From assembly GCF_031583065.1 (NCBI RefSeq), contig NZ_CP134053.1, forward strand, positions 7,419,001 to 7,483,000: a DNA stretch of 64,000 nt, written 5' to 3'. A program made the position numbers and the translations under genes. Positions within the stretch are counted from its first letter, which is position 1; the number at the start of each line of letters is the position of its first letter. Below the pieces are notes generated by a model that worked only from the letters and a program-made list of their open reading frames with translations, had not been told where the DNA came from and did no database searches. Positions 57,721 to 64,000 of this stretch are shown piece after piece. Source of the DNA: Streptomyces sp. CGMCC 4.7035 (lineage in GTDB: Bacteria; Actinomycetota; Actinomycetes; Streptomycetales; Streptomycetaceae).

Positions 57721-58163
57721 GCCGCACCGCCCGAGCCAAGCCGCACCGGCCGCGACAACGCGTCTTCGTGTTCGACTCCGAGGCCCTCTCCAAGGTGGTT
57801 CAGGGCGATCGGGAGATGGCCGCGCTGATCAAGACGGCTCCGCGGCTCGACATCCCGATCGTCACCTCGGCACTCACGACCTTGGAAGCATGGGACCCTC
57901 GCGAAACGTCAAGGCAGGCACTGTGGAACTGGACGCTGTCCCGGATCCGCATCGTGCACACGGACGACCAGGTGATCGCCATGGCGCGCGACATGCTGAA
58001 GGCAGCCGGCCTGCATGGGCACAAGTACGCCATCGATGCCATCCTGGCGGCTGTGGCCGGGCGGGAAGCCTCGCAGGGAGCCGAGGCAACGGTCTTCACC
58101 TACGACACCGACGACATGCATCAACTCCTCGCGGGACACTCTGTGCGCGTCGAGAAGGTCTGA
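57717..58163 (+). CDS. PIN-domain toxin (VapC family)
   Basis: 148 aa. PIN acidic residues: D in FVFDSEALSK near 20, E in LTTLEAW near 58, D in HKYAIDAILAAVAGREA near 106 and D in FTYDTDDMHQL near 129. VapC toxins cleave tRNA or rRNA and are neutralised by the upstream antitoxin. The pair sits about 200 bp inside the distal att site, where an addiction module would stabilise the segment. Confidence 0.85.
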   Translation: MSRTARAKPHRPRQRVFVFDSEALSKVVQGDREMAALIKTAPRLDIPIVTSALTTLEAWDPRETSRQALWNWTLSRIRIVHTDDQVIAMARDMLKAAGLHGHKYAIDAILAAVAGREASQGAEATVFTYDTDDMHQLLAGHSVRVEKV

Positions 58164-58367
58164 CGAGACGCCGCCCGCACCTCACTCCGACCACTCGCCG
58201 GCTCCCTTGAGCAACCCAAGCCCTCGCCAGACAGCATCCACCGGCACGCATTCAGCACACATGGGAACGGGAAGCGCCATGAACACGCGAGAACTATGGA
58301 GGAGTGTTTTCCTTGGCCGGACACCCTGTGGCCCACATCTTCGCAGGTCACAGCCCCGATCCGGGAA
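58164..58367. other. short spacer between VapC and att site 3
   Basis: No gene or recombinase remnant recognised in this 204-bp stretch. Confidence 0.4.
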
Positions 58368-58412
58368 AACTCCTAAAGCGGGTGTCGCAGGTTCGAATCC
58401 TGCCGGGGGCAC
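58368..58412 (+). repeat. att site 3 (right end of the composite island)
   Basis: Third copy of the tRNA-Arg 3' half in the same orientation. It ends GCACAGAG, without encoded CCA, unlike copies 1 and 2, and probably marks the original chromosomal tRNA end displaced by integration. Confidence 0.88.
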
Positions 58413-58427
58413 AGAGAAACACCAGGT

Positions 58428-58464
58428 CAGGAGCCCTTCCGTCCAGCGGACGGGAGGGCTCCTG
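58428..58464 (+). terminator. terminator following att site 3
   Basis: CAGGAGCCCTTCCGTCC (58428-58444) pairs with 58448-58464 over 17 bp with one G-U pair and a 3-nt loop. Probably the original tRNA-Arg terminator. Confidence 0.85.
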
Positions 58465-58524
58465 CGCTTCCAGCACACATATGGCACACATGCCGTGCGC
58501 GCGGATGGTGGGGAGCTGTGCAGG

Positions 58525-58857
58525 ATGCCCGTCAGGGATGAGCTGGCCCGGCGGCGGTACGAGAAGCTCGTGGACCGGCTTGAGTCACTGATGCGGGCGG
58601 CTCTGAAACCCGAGTACAGGGGCTACTACGGGCAGTTGATCCTGAGCGGCGAAGATCTCGCGGAGATGGGCAAACTGAAGGATGTCCGGCGTGCCGCTCG
58701 CGAGGCCGGCCACCAGCTCGGATGGAAGACCACCACCCATCTGGTCGGTGACCGGCTCTTCGTCCTTGACGAGCGGGAAGTGCCCGACGAGATCGAGCGG
58801 ATCGCCGGTGATGCGGCAGGCGCGGCCATGGACCGGGCCCGGCGTGATGGCCGCTGA
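58525..58857 (+). CDS. hypothetical protein just outside the island
   Basis: 110 aa, start after GGGGAGCTGTGCAGG. YEKLVDRLESLMRAALKPEY then LSGEDLAEMGKLKDVRRAAR and EREVPDEIERIAGDAAGAAM. It reads as a compact helix-strand protein; DVRRAAREAGHQLGWKTTTH may be an HTH-like or recombination-associated fold. Family with unknown role in Streptomyces. Lies right of att site 3. Confidence 0.68.
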   Translation: MPVRDELARRRYEKLVDRLESLMRAALKPEYRGYYGQLILSGEDLAEMGKLKDVRRAAREAGHQLGWKTTTHLVGDRLFVLDEREVPDEIERIAGDAAGAAMDRARRDGR

Positions 58858-58893
58858 ACCGGCAGCTGGCACCACGCGCTTACGCGCATGAGC

Positions 58894-59787
58894 TCAGTTC
58901 TGGCATCGGCATCCCGACGCCGTCTTGGCTTCGCCGACGGTCAGGGTGGGGTCGGCTGAGGATTCGTCCGGGGTGCAGCAGGCGTTGACTCCGCAGCAGG
59001 CATCGGCCGGCTCGGCAGCCTCGGAGGAAGTGTCGGCCGTGACCGGCTTCGTGGCACGGACGATTGCCGAGTGCATTCCGTCCGCGACCGAATGGGTCGG
59101 GGTGATCTCGATGTCCGAGAACCCCGCGGCTTCCAGCCCTGCGCGGTACTCGGCGAAGGAGAGTGCGCCGGCGATGCAGCCGACGTAGTCGCCGCGCTCG
59201 GCTCGCTGCTCCGGTGTGAGGGTGTCGTCGGCGACGACGTCGGAGACGCCGATTCGGCCGCCGGACTTGAGAACGCGGAAGGTCTCGGAGAAGACGGCGG
59301 GCTTGTCGACGGAAAGGTTGATCACGCAGTTCGAGATCACCACGTCGATGGTGTTCGTGGGCAGCGGGACGGACTCGATGGTGCCCTTGAGGAACTCGAC
59401 GTTCGTCGCGCCCGCCTTCTCGGCGTTGGCCAGGGCCAAGGCCAGCATCTCGTCAGTCATGTCCAGCCCGTAGGCCTTGCCGGTGGGGCCGACACGGCGG
59501 GCGGAGAGCAGCACGTCGATGCCGCCGCCGGAGCCGAGGTCGAGGACGCGTTCACCCTCACGCAGTTCTGCGACGGCGGTCGGGTTGCCGCAACCGAGGG
59601 AGGCGGCCACGGTCTCGGCAGGCAGTGCGTCGCGCTCGTCGGCGGCGTACAGGGTCGAGCCGAAGTTCTCGTCGACCTCGACCGGCTGCGGTCCGCAACA
59701 AGCGGCGCCGCCTTCGGCGACCTTCACGGCTGCGGCGGCGTAGCGCTGGCGGACGGTTTCGCGCAGGTCGGTGGACTGCTCGCTCAT
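58894..59787 (-). CDS. arsM: arsenite S-adenosylmethionine methyltransferase
   Basis: 297 aa. SAM-binding motif I: VLDLGSGGGIDVLLSARRVG near residue 81. The three conserved ArsM cysteines are seen: SLGCGNP (near 65), ISNCVINLS (near 153) and DYVGCIAGALS (near 201), with CCGPQP near residue 30. The C-terminal tail is Cys-rich (CCGVNACC and CRCQN). It methylates As(III) to volatile or less toxic forms. Divergent from arsR; an inverted repeat lies between them. Confidence 0.92.
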   Translation of the reverse strand: MSEQSTDLRETVRQRYAAAAVKVAEGGAACCGPQPVEVDENFGSTLYAADERDALPAETVAASLGCGNPTAVAELREGERVLDLGSGGGIDVLLSARRVGPTGKAYGLDMTDEMLALALANAEKAGATNVEFLKGTIESVPLPTNTIDVVISNCVINLSVDKPAVFSETFRVLKSGGRIGVSDVVADDTLTPEQRAERGDYVGCIAGALSFAEYRAGLEAAGFSDIEITPTHSVADGMHSAIVRATKPVTADTSSEAAEPADACCGVNACCTPDESSADPTLTVGEAKTASGCRCQN

Positions 59788-59836
59788 GTCTCACTCCCAG
59801 GTGACGGGGCATGGCGGTGCCCCGGAACGGCCTGTA

Positions 59837-59883
59837 TTGACGTTCATTGATGCAAGCTTGCGCCTTGAATCGAAAGACGTCAA
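59837..59883. promoter_or_regulatory. candidate ArsR operator
   Basis: TTGACGT (59837-59843) and ACGTCAA (59877-59883) form a perfect 7-bp inverted repeat with a 33-bp spacer; a second TTGA (TTCATTGATG) lies inside. It is in the 105-bp gap between divergent arsM and arsR starts, 10-56 bp upstream of arsR. Confidence 0.6.
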
Positions 59884-59892
59884 CATAGAGGA

Positions 59893-60267
59893 ATGTCGAA
59901 ACAAGAGCTTGAGGTGATCGGGCAGGACGCCGCGTGTTGCGCGGGTCTGTCCACCACGCCGCTGGATGAGGCCCAGGCGGCCGAGCTGGCGAAGGTGTTC
60001 AAGGCCCTGGGCGACCCGGTCCGCCTGCGGCTGATGTCGATGATCGCGTCGCGCGGTGAAGGCGGCGAGGTCTGCGTGTGCGAGCTGACGCCGGCCTTCG
60101 AGCTGTCCCAGCCGACGATCTCCCACCACCTCAAGCTGCTCCGGCAGGCCGGACTCATCGACTGCGAGCGGCGCGGGACCTGGGTGTACTACTGGGTGCA
60201 GCCCGGCGTCCTGGACCGGCTCGCCGCATTCCTCACCGCGCCGCAGACCGCCGGAGCCACAGCGTGA
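59893..60267 (+). CDS. arsR: ArsR-family arsenic-responsive repressor
   Basis: 124 aa. The metalloid-binding and recognition-helix segment is GEVCVCELTPAFELSQPTIS then HHLKLLRQAGLIDCERRGTW. Extra N-terminal cysteines (DAACCAGLSTTPL) resemble the corynebacterial-type As(III) site. GAGGA precedes ATG. As(III) binding releases DNA and induces the operon and arsM. Stop overlaps the aquaporin GTG (GTGA). Confidence 0.92.
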   Translation: MSKQELEVIGQDAACCAGLSTTPLDEAQAAELAKVFKALGDPVRLRLMSMIASRGEGGEVCVCELTPAFELSQPTISHHLKLLRQAGLIDCERRGTWVYYWVQPGVLDRLAAFLTAPQTAGATA

Positions 60268-60998
60268 CCGCGGCCCTGGGTCGACGGCTCGCCGCTGAAG
60301 CCGTGGGGACCGGGCTGCTGGTGGTCGTGGTGGTCGGCTCCGGCATCCAGGCGACCGAGCTGTCGCGCGACGTGGGCGTGCAGCTGCTCGCCAACTCCGT
60401 CGCCACCGTCTTCGGCCTGGGCGTGCTGATCGCTCTGCTCGGGCCGGTCTCCGGCGCGCACTTCAACCCGGCCGTCACCCTGGCCGCCTGGTTCACCGGC
60501 CGCCACAAGGCCGACGGCCTCACCCTGCGGGACGTGGCCGCGTACGTGCCCGCACAGATCGCCGGGGCCATCGGCGGGGCGATCCTGGCCGACGCAATGT
60601 TCGCCAAGCCGCTGGTCCAGTGGTCCACGCACGACCGGTCCGCCTCTCACCTGTGGCTCGGCGAGGTGGTCGCCACGGCCGGGCTGATCCTGCTCATCTT
60701 CGGACTCGAACGCATCGGCAATGCCCCCCTCGCACCGGTTGCCGTTGCCTCGTACATCGGTGCCGCCTACTGGTTCACCTCCTCCACCTCCTTCGCGAAC
60801 CCGGCAGTCACCATCGGCCGGGCCTTCACCGACACCTTCGCCGGAATCGCCCCCGCCTCCGTCGCCCCCTTCATCGCGGCCCAACTAGCAGGAGCTGCGC
60901 TCGGGCTGGGCGCCGTGATCGCGGTGTATGGCCGTCCCGTCCCCGCCGCTGACGAGGTCGTCGTCCCACACGGCGAACCCGAGCTCGCCTCCTCCTGA
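60264..60998 (+). CDS. MIP/aquaglyceroporin family channel (AqpS-like)
   Basis: 244 aa. Six membrane helices with two NPA loops: HFNPAVTLAAWF near residue 65 and FANPAVTIGRAFTD near 177; the motif R follows the second NPA as usual. In ars operons such channels (AqpS) let arsenite leave down its gradient after arsenate reduction, taking the place of an ArsB or Acr3 pump. None of those pumps is visible here. Coupled to arsR by GTGA and followed by arsC. Confidence 0.9.
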   Translation: MTAALGRRLAAEAVGTGLLVVVVVGSGIQATELSRDVGVQLLANSVATVFGLGVLIALLGPVSGAHFNPAVTLAAWFTGRHKADGLTLRDVAAYVPAQIAGAIGGAILADAMFAKPLVQWSTHDRSASHLWLGEVVATAGLILLIFGLERIGNAPLAPVAVASYIGAAYWFTSSTSFANPAVTIGRAFTDTFAGIAPASVAPFIAAQLAGAALGLGAVIAVYGRPVPAADEVVVPHGEPELASS

Positions 60999-61028
60999 CC
61001 CACTCCGCTCTCCCGAAAGACGCCTGCC

Positions 61029-61451
61029 ATGAGCACCCCCGCCCCGCGCCCCTCGGTCCTGTTCGTCTGCGTCCACAACGCCGGCCGCTCGCAGATGGGT
61101 GCTGCCTTCCTGACCCGCCTGGGGGGTGACCAGGTCGAGGTCCGCTCGGCCGGCTCCGCCCCTGCCGACGCGGTCAACCCTGCCGTCGTCCAGGCAATGG
61201 CGGAGGTCGGCATCGACATCTCCGCCGAGACACCCAAAGTCCTCACCACCGAGGCGGTGCAGTCCTCGGACGTGGTGATCACGATGGGCTGCGGGGACGC
61301 CTGCCCCGTCTTCCCCGGCAAGCAGTACCTGGACTGGCAGCTGGACGATCCCGCCGGGCAGGGTGTCGACGCCGTACGACCGATCCGGGACGCCATCGAA
61401 CAGCAGGTACGTGACCTGCTCGCCGAACTCGGGATCACCGCGGCGGTGTGA
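61029..61451 (+). CDS. arsC: arsenate reductase, low-molecular-weight phosphatase type
   Basis: 140 aa. P-loop VCVHNAGRSQMGAAFLTRLG (CX5R) near residue 13; the second Cys region is TMGCGDACPVFPGKQYLDW near 90, and DPAGQGVDAVRPIRD follows. Reduces As(V) to As(III) with mycothiol or thioredoxin; the product would leave through the neighbouring channel or be methylated by ArsM. Confidence 0.92.
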   Translation: MSTPAPRPSVLFVCVHNAGRSQMGAAFLTRLGGDQVEVRSAGSAPADAVNPAVVQAMAEVGIDISAETPKVLTTEAVQSSDVVITMGCGDACPVFPGKQYLDWQLDDPAGQGVDAVRPIRDAIEQQVRDLLAELGITAAV

Positions 61452-61639
61452 CCACCACGGCCGTCGGCGTGACATCGGCCCCCGGCGCGGATAGAGCGCT
61501 CATCACGCTGCGCCCTCTTCGAGAACGACCACCGCCTCCGCGGTGCGGGGTACTCCAGGCGGGGAGCGGGTGCCGTGGGCACGGCTGCCAGTCCGTGCCG
61601 GACCAGTCCGGCGGCGTCGTCGCGCCCTACGGTGCCTCG

Positions 61640-61909
61640 ATGGCCAACTTCCGTGACGACCTGGCCGCCTTCAAGGCCGGCTGGTCATGCGCACCCGGGA
61701 CCTGCTGGACGAACTCCTCAAGGACCAGGAGGCACCGTGGGGACGCGGACGGCCTGCTGTACATCGTGAACTCCACGGCCGCCTACCTCGCGGCCATGCC
61801 GCATATCCTGGACGAGATAAGCAACGTCACGGGCGCCCACGCCTTCCACGTGCGCAACCTGCCCCTGCTGAAGGGCCAGCGCGTCACAGTCAGCCGCCTC
61901 AAGACCTGA
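61640..61909 (+). pseudogene. possible frameshifted remnant after arsC
   Basis: MANFRDDLAAFKAGW (61640) continues as MRTRDLLDELLKDQEAPWG in another frame (61687) and LLYIVNSTAAYLAAMPHILD in the first (about 61755), then VRNLPLLKGQRVTVSRL. Together the pieces read as one protein broken by shifts, but I do not recognise the family. A frame starting at 61448 overlaps arsC and carries only the pieces. Confidence 0.4.
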
Positions 61910-62367
61910 TCCTTCAGACGCCCTGTCGTCGGGGCAAGTCCGCCCGCGCGTCAGGCCGCCTGACGGGAGGGCGTTCGGTTCACCACGTCATAGGGGTGGA
62001 GGACAACGCTGGAGGTGGCCTTCGCAAGCCGGGCCTGGCGCGAGCCCATGCGCTCGTACTCGCCGCAGAGCCCGGACCAGGGGACGGCCCGTGAGGTAAT
62101 GCGGCCCTACCGTGCCGCGCGCCCGTCGAAGCAGCCGCTTCCGGTTGCGGCCGACGTACGGTTGAAGTACCGAGGGCACCACGTACTCCGGCCGCCACCG
62201 CCGGGTCGTCCTCGGCGAGAGACGAAGCCCGGGCCGCCCCAGTGGTCGGCGCGGAGACGGGTCGGCATCATGTGCGCCGCGGTCGAAGCAACTCCGCGCA
62301 AGCTCATCATGGCAGGGGCCGCGCTGAGCACCCGTGCAGGTCCGCAACCCCGCCGAAGGGAGGCGTG
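61910..62367. other. intergenic region, no gene seen
   Basis: About 460 bp with no credible gene on either strand. A ribosome binding site (GAAGGGAGG) for the next gene is at its end (62355-62363). Confidence 0.45.
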
Positions 62368-63342
62368 ATGACCTTTTCCCGGCTGGACATCCATCGGCGG
62401 AACCGAGGAGAGCGGACGCTCGTCACGCTTGCCGGCGACATCGGGCCGGCCACGACGCCGCTGCTGCGGGCCGCAGTGGAGCAGTGTCTGCTGGACGGCG
62501 TCACCGAGATCGACGTCGACCTGACCACGGTCGGCTCCTGCGACGCCAGGGGCTTGGACGTCCTCCTGTCGGCATCACGGCGCGCCAGCCGGGTCCACGC
62601 TCGCCTGCGGCTGCACCATCCGTGCGCGCAGATCGCCCGGCTCCTCGATGCCACCGGATCGAATTCGCTGCTCCTTACGGCCCCCGTGAGTCCCGTGCCG
62701 CCCGCCGCATCCGGCGACCTCATGAGTACCGCGACGCGGGCGCCCGAGGACCCTGCTCGTCGGGTGGATCAGCCGGTCCTCAGGGACGGGATCCGCCTTC
62801 GCCGGCTGACCCGCTGGCAGGCAGAAGACATGCGCGAGGACATCGCTGACCTGGCTGCGGAGTCCGTCGCGGGCACCGCCGGCGAGGCGTACCACGACCG
62901 CGGAGACTTCCTGCACCGCTTGGCGGTCACTGCCCACCGCCCCGGCTTCGCCCTGCTGGTCGCCGAGACGACGGTGCTAGTCGGTTGCGCCTTCGGTTTT
63001 CCGGTGGGCTCTGACGACTCCGGTCGCGGGGGGTTCGACGGAACGCTCCAGGAAATCATCCAGCGGCTCACCTCCCGCGCACGGTTCGTCGTCCTCACCC
63101 AGGTCGTGGCCCATCCGCACGCTCAGCACCGCGATATCGCCCGCCGCCTGCAACAGCGTCTGCTCACAGACCTGCACTCCTCCCTCGGGGTCACCGTGCT
63201 GCATCCTGCCGACCAGGCAGGACAAGCCGCCTTCTCGTCCTGGGGCTGGCAGAACATGGGTGAGGTCGTCGGGCTGCCCGGCCCCGTCGCCCCCTGCGTG
63301 TTGACCCTGTCTGCCGAAGGGCAGCCCTCGGCACGCCGATGA
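62368..63342 (+). CDS. STAS-domain protein with C-terminal GNAT-like domain
   Basis: 324 aa, ATG after GAAGGGAGG. Residues about 5-100 are STAS-like (LVTLAGDIGPATTPLLRAAV and DVDLTTVGSCDARGLDVLLS, an anti-sigma-antagonist fold). Residues about 150-310 look like a GNAT fold: FALLVAETTVLVGCAFGFPV and VVLTQVVAHPHAQHRDIARR then LQQRLL, the acetyl-CoA loop position. The phosphorylation-site Ser of STAS proteins seems to be Ser/Cys in GSCDARG. The combination suggests a signalling protein in a sigma-factor network; partners unknown. Confidence 0.7.
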   Translation: MTFSRLDIHRRNRGERTLVTLAGDIGPATTPLLRAAVEQCLLDGVTEIDVDLTTVGSCDARGLDVLLSASRRASRVHARLRLHHPCAQIARLLDATGSNSLLLTAPVSPVPPAASGDLMSTATRAPEDPARRVDQPVLRDGIRLRRLTRWQAEDMREDIADLAAESVAGTAGEAYHDRGDFLHRLAVTAHRPGFALLVAETTVLVGCAFGFPVGSDDSGRGGFDGTLQEIIQRLTSRARFVVLTQVVAHPHAQHRDIARRLQQRLLTDLHSSLGVTVLHPADQAGQAAFSSWGWQNMGEVVGLPGPVAPCVLTLSAEGQPSARR

Positions 63343-63584
63343 TGTGGCAGAGGAACGATGAGCCCGCGGTCGTACCCGGCCAGGGCCGTCACGCCACGCG
63401 TCGTCCGCCGTACGGACGTGCCTCGACGCGACGGCTGTCTGCCTCTCCACGCGCCACACCGCTTGCCACGGCCGGGCGTAGCCTGACAGGTACCGAGAAC
63501 TTTCGGGCGCACGATCACGGCGGCGCCGTTCCCGGCGAGTAACAGACACGGGCAGCCGGAAACCGCCCGGAATGGGATCGCACG

Positions 63585-64000
63585 ATGAACGCCATCACAA
63601 AGCCCGCCGAAGGTACGGCGCCAGGTGACGGACACACCTACCGGATGCCCTTGCCCCGGCTGCGCCTCACGCCGGATGTCAGCCATGGCCCGCTGGACGG
63701 CGAATGGTGGCCGCGCTGCGACGCACTGGAACTGGAGCTGCCCGCGCTGGTCGGCTCCTTGGATCCGAGCATCGGCACCGTCACCCGCGTGACCGTGGGG
63801 ACCGCCGCCTGGCCCGATGCCCCGCACGAGGTGATGGCGCCCGGCCATGTGATCGAGGTGGTCCTGACCGATCTCGCCGCCGAGGCGCACGCCATCACCA
63901 TGGACTGCGGCACCGTGGGACGCTGGGAACTGCTGGTGATCCCCCCGGATGAGCCAGCCGGAGCGGCCACCCGGCTGCTGACCGCTGCCGCCGACCCCGA
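63585..64000 (+). CDS. DUF5994 family protein (partial, runs off the window)
   Basis: About 138 residues are visible from ATG 63585. RLRLTPDVSHGPLDGEWWPR is the typical DUF5994 start (LDG-x-WWPR), followed by LELELPALVGSLDPSIGTVT and WELLVIPPDEPAGAATRLL. Small actinobacterial protein family of unknown function, often beside STAS or stress-signalling genes. C-terminus is outside the window. Confidence 0.82.
   Translation, partial: MNAITKPAEGTAPGDGHTYRMPLPRLRLTPDVSHGPLDGEWWPRCDALELELPALVGSLDPSIGTVTRVTVGTAAWPDAPHEVMAPGHVIEVVLTDLAAEAHAITMDCGTVGRWELLVIPPDEPAGAATRLLTAAADP

Noticed and set aside
42710..58367. An integrase or transfer gene inside the second segment
   Set aside because: None found on either strand; the only mobile-element protein is an IS5 fragment.
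61448..61909. A 153-codon gene overlapping the end of arsC
   Set aside because: Recognisable pieces are spread over two frames, so a decayed gene is more likely than an intact one.

Overview
The window is high-GC actinobacterial DNA that reads as a Streptomyces chromosome. The signs are strong G/C third-position bias, frequent GTG starts, a HrdD-type sigma factor with a SigR-type promoter, butenolide/gamma-butyrolactone receptor homologues, and an integrated pSAM2-like element (AICE).

Layout. (1) 1-6.9 kb: end of a fructose operon (fruK with its DeoR regulator), a 14-TM drug exporter divergent from a WYL regulator, a TetR regulator, about 0.9 kb of gene-free repetitive DNA, then hrdD. (2) 7-17.4 kb: a GNAT acetyltransferase; a very large iHD/Hsp90-like ATPase with seven C-terminal repeats that resembles the conflict-system proteins of multicellular bacteria; a LigB-type dioxygenase divergent from a MarR regulator; a second 14-TM exporter with its TetR regulator and two perfect operators; and a secreted M6 metalloprotease. 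(3) 17.9-25.0 kb: a double IclR regulator, then a cluster whose order matches the avenolide (butenolide hormone) locus: receptor, cytochrome P450, receptor, divergent acyl-CoA oxidase. ARE-like palindromes lie in front of both receptors and the oxidase.

(4) 25.3-58.4 kb: a composite island in an intact tRNA-Arg(CCU). Three copies of the tRNA 3' half (25324, 42662, 58368) mark two adjacent segments. Segment 1 (about 17.4 kb) is a complete pSAM2-type AICE: integrase, excisionase, RepSA initiator, spread proteins, TraB/FtsK translocase, Pra/SCO3933-like regulator, KorSA-like GntR and Pif-like Nudix protein. Its cargo includes an AT-richer gene with a HEPN-like RNase motif, several small membrane proteins and two more GntR regulators. 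Segment 2 (about 15.7 kb) has no recombinase. It carries an IS5 fragment, a HEAT-repeat protein, a 2972-aa NRPS coupled to an FAD monooxygenase, a broken PEP-utilising enzyme, a secreted protein, a membrane-anchored HTH protein and, next to the distal att copy, a VapBC-like toxin-antitoxin pair. This looks like a cis-mobilisable cargo segment beside a self-transmissible AICE. The NRPS contains a near-perfect in-frame tandem duplication of a carrier-condensation didomain, giving the order C-A(Ser)-T-C-T-C-A-T-TE.

(5) 58.5-64 kb: chromosome or older accessory DNA with an arsenic module (arsM divergent from arsR-aquaporin-arsC), a STAS/GNAT-like protein and the start of a DUF5994 gene.

A recurring trait of the chromosomal part is perfect or near-perfect short tandem repeats (7, 22, 26, 27, 30 and 40 bp units) in spaces between genes. 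In one case the repeat unit is a copy of the 3' end of the neighbouring P450 gene.
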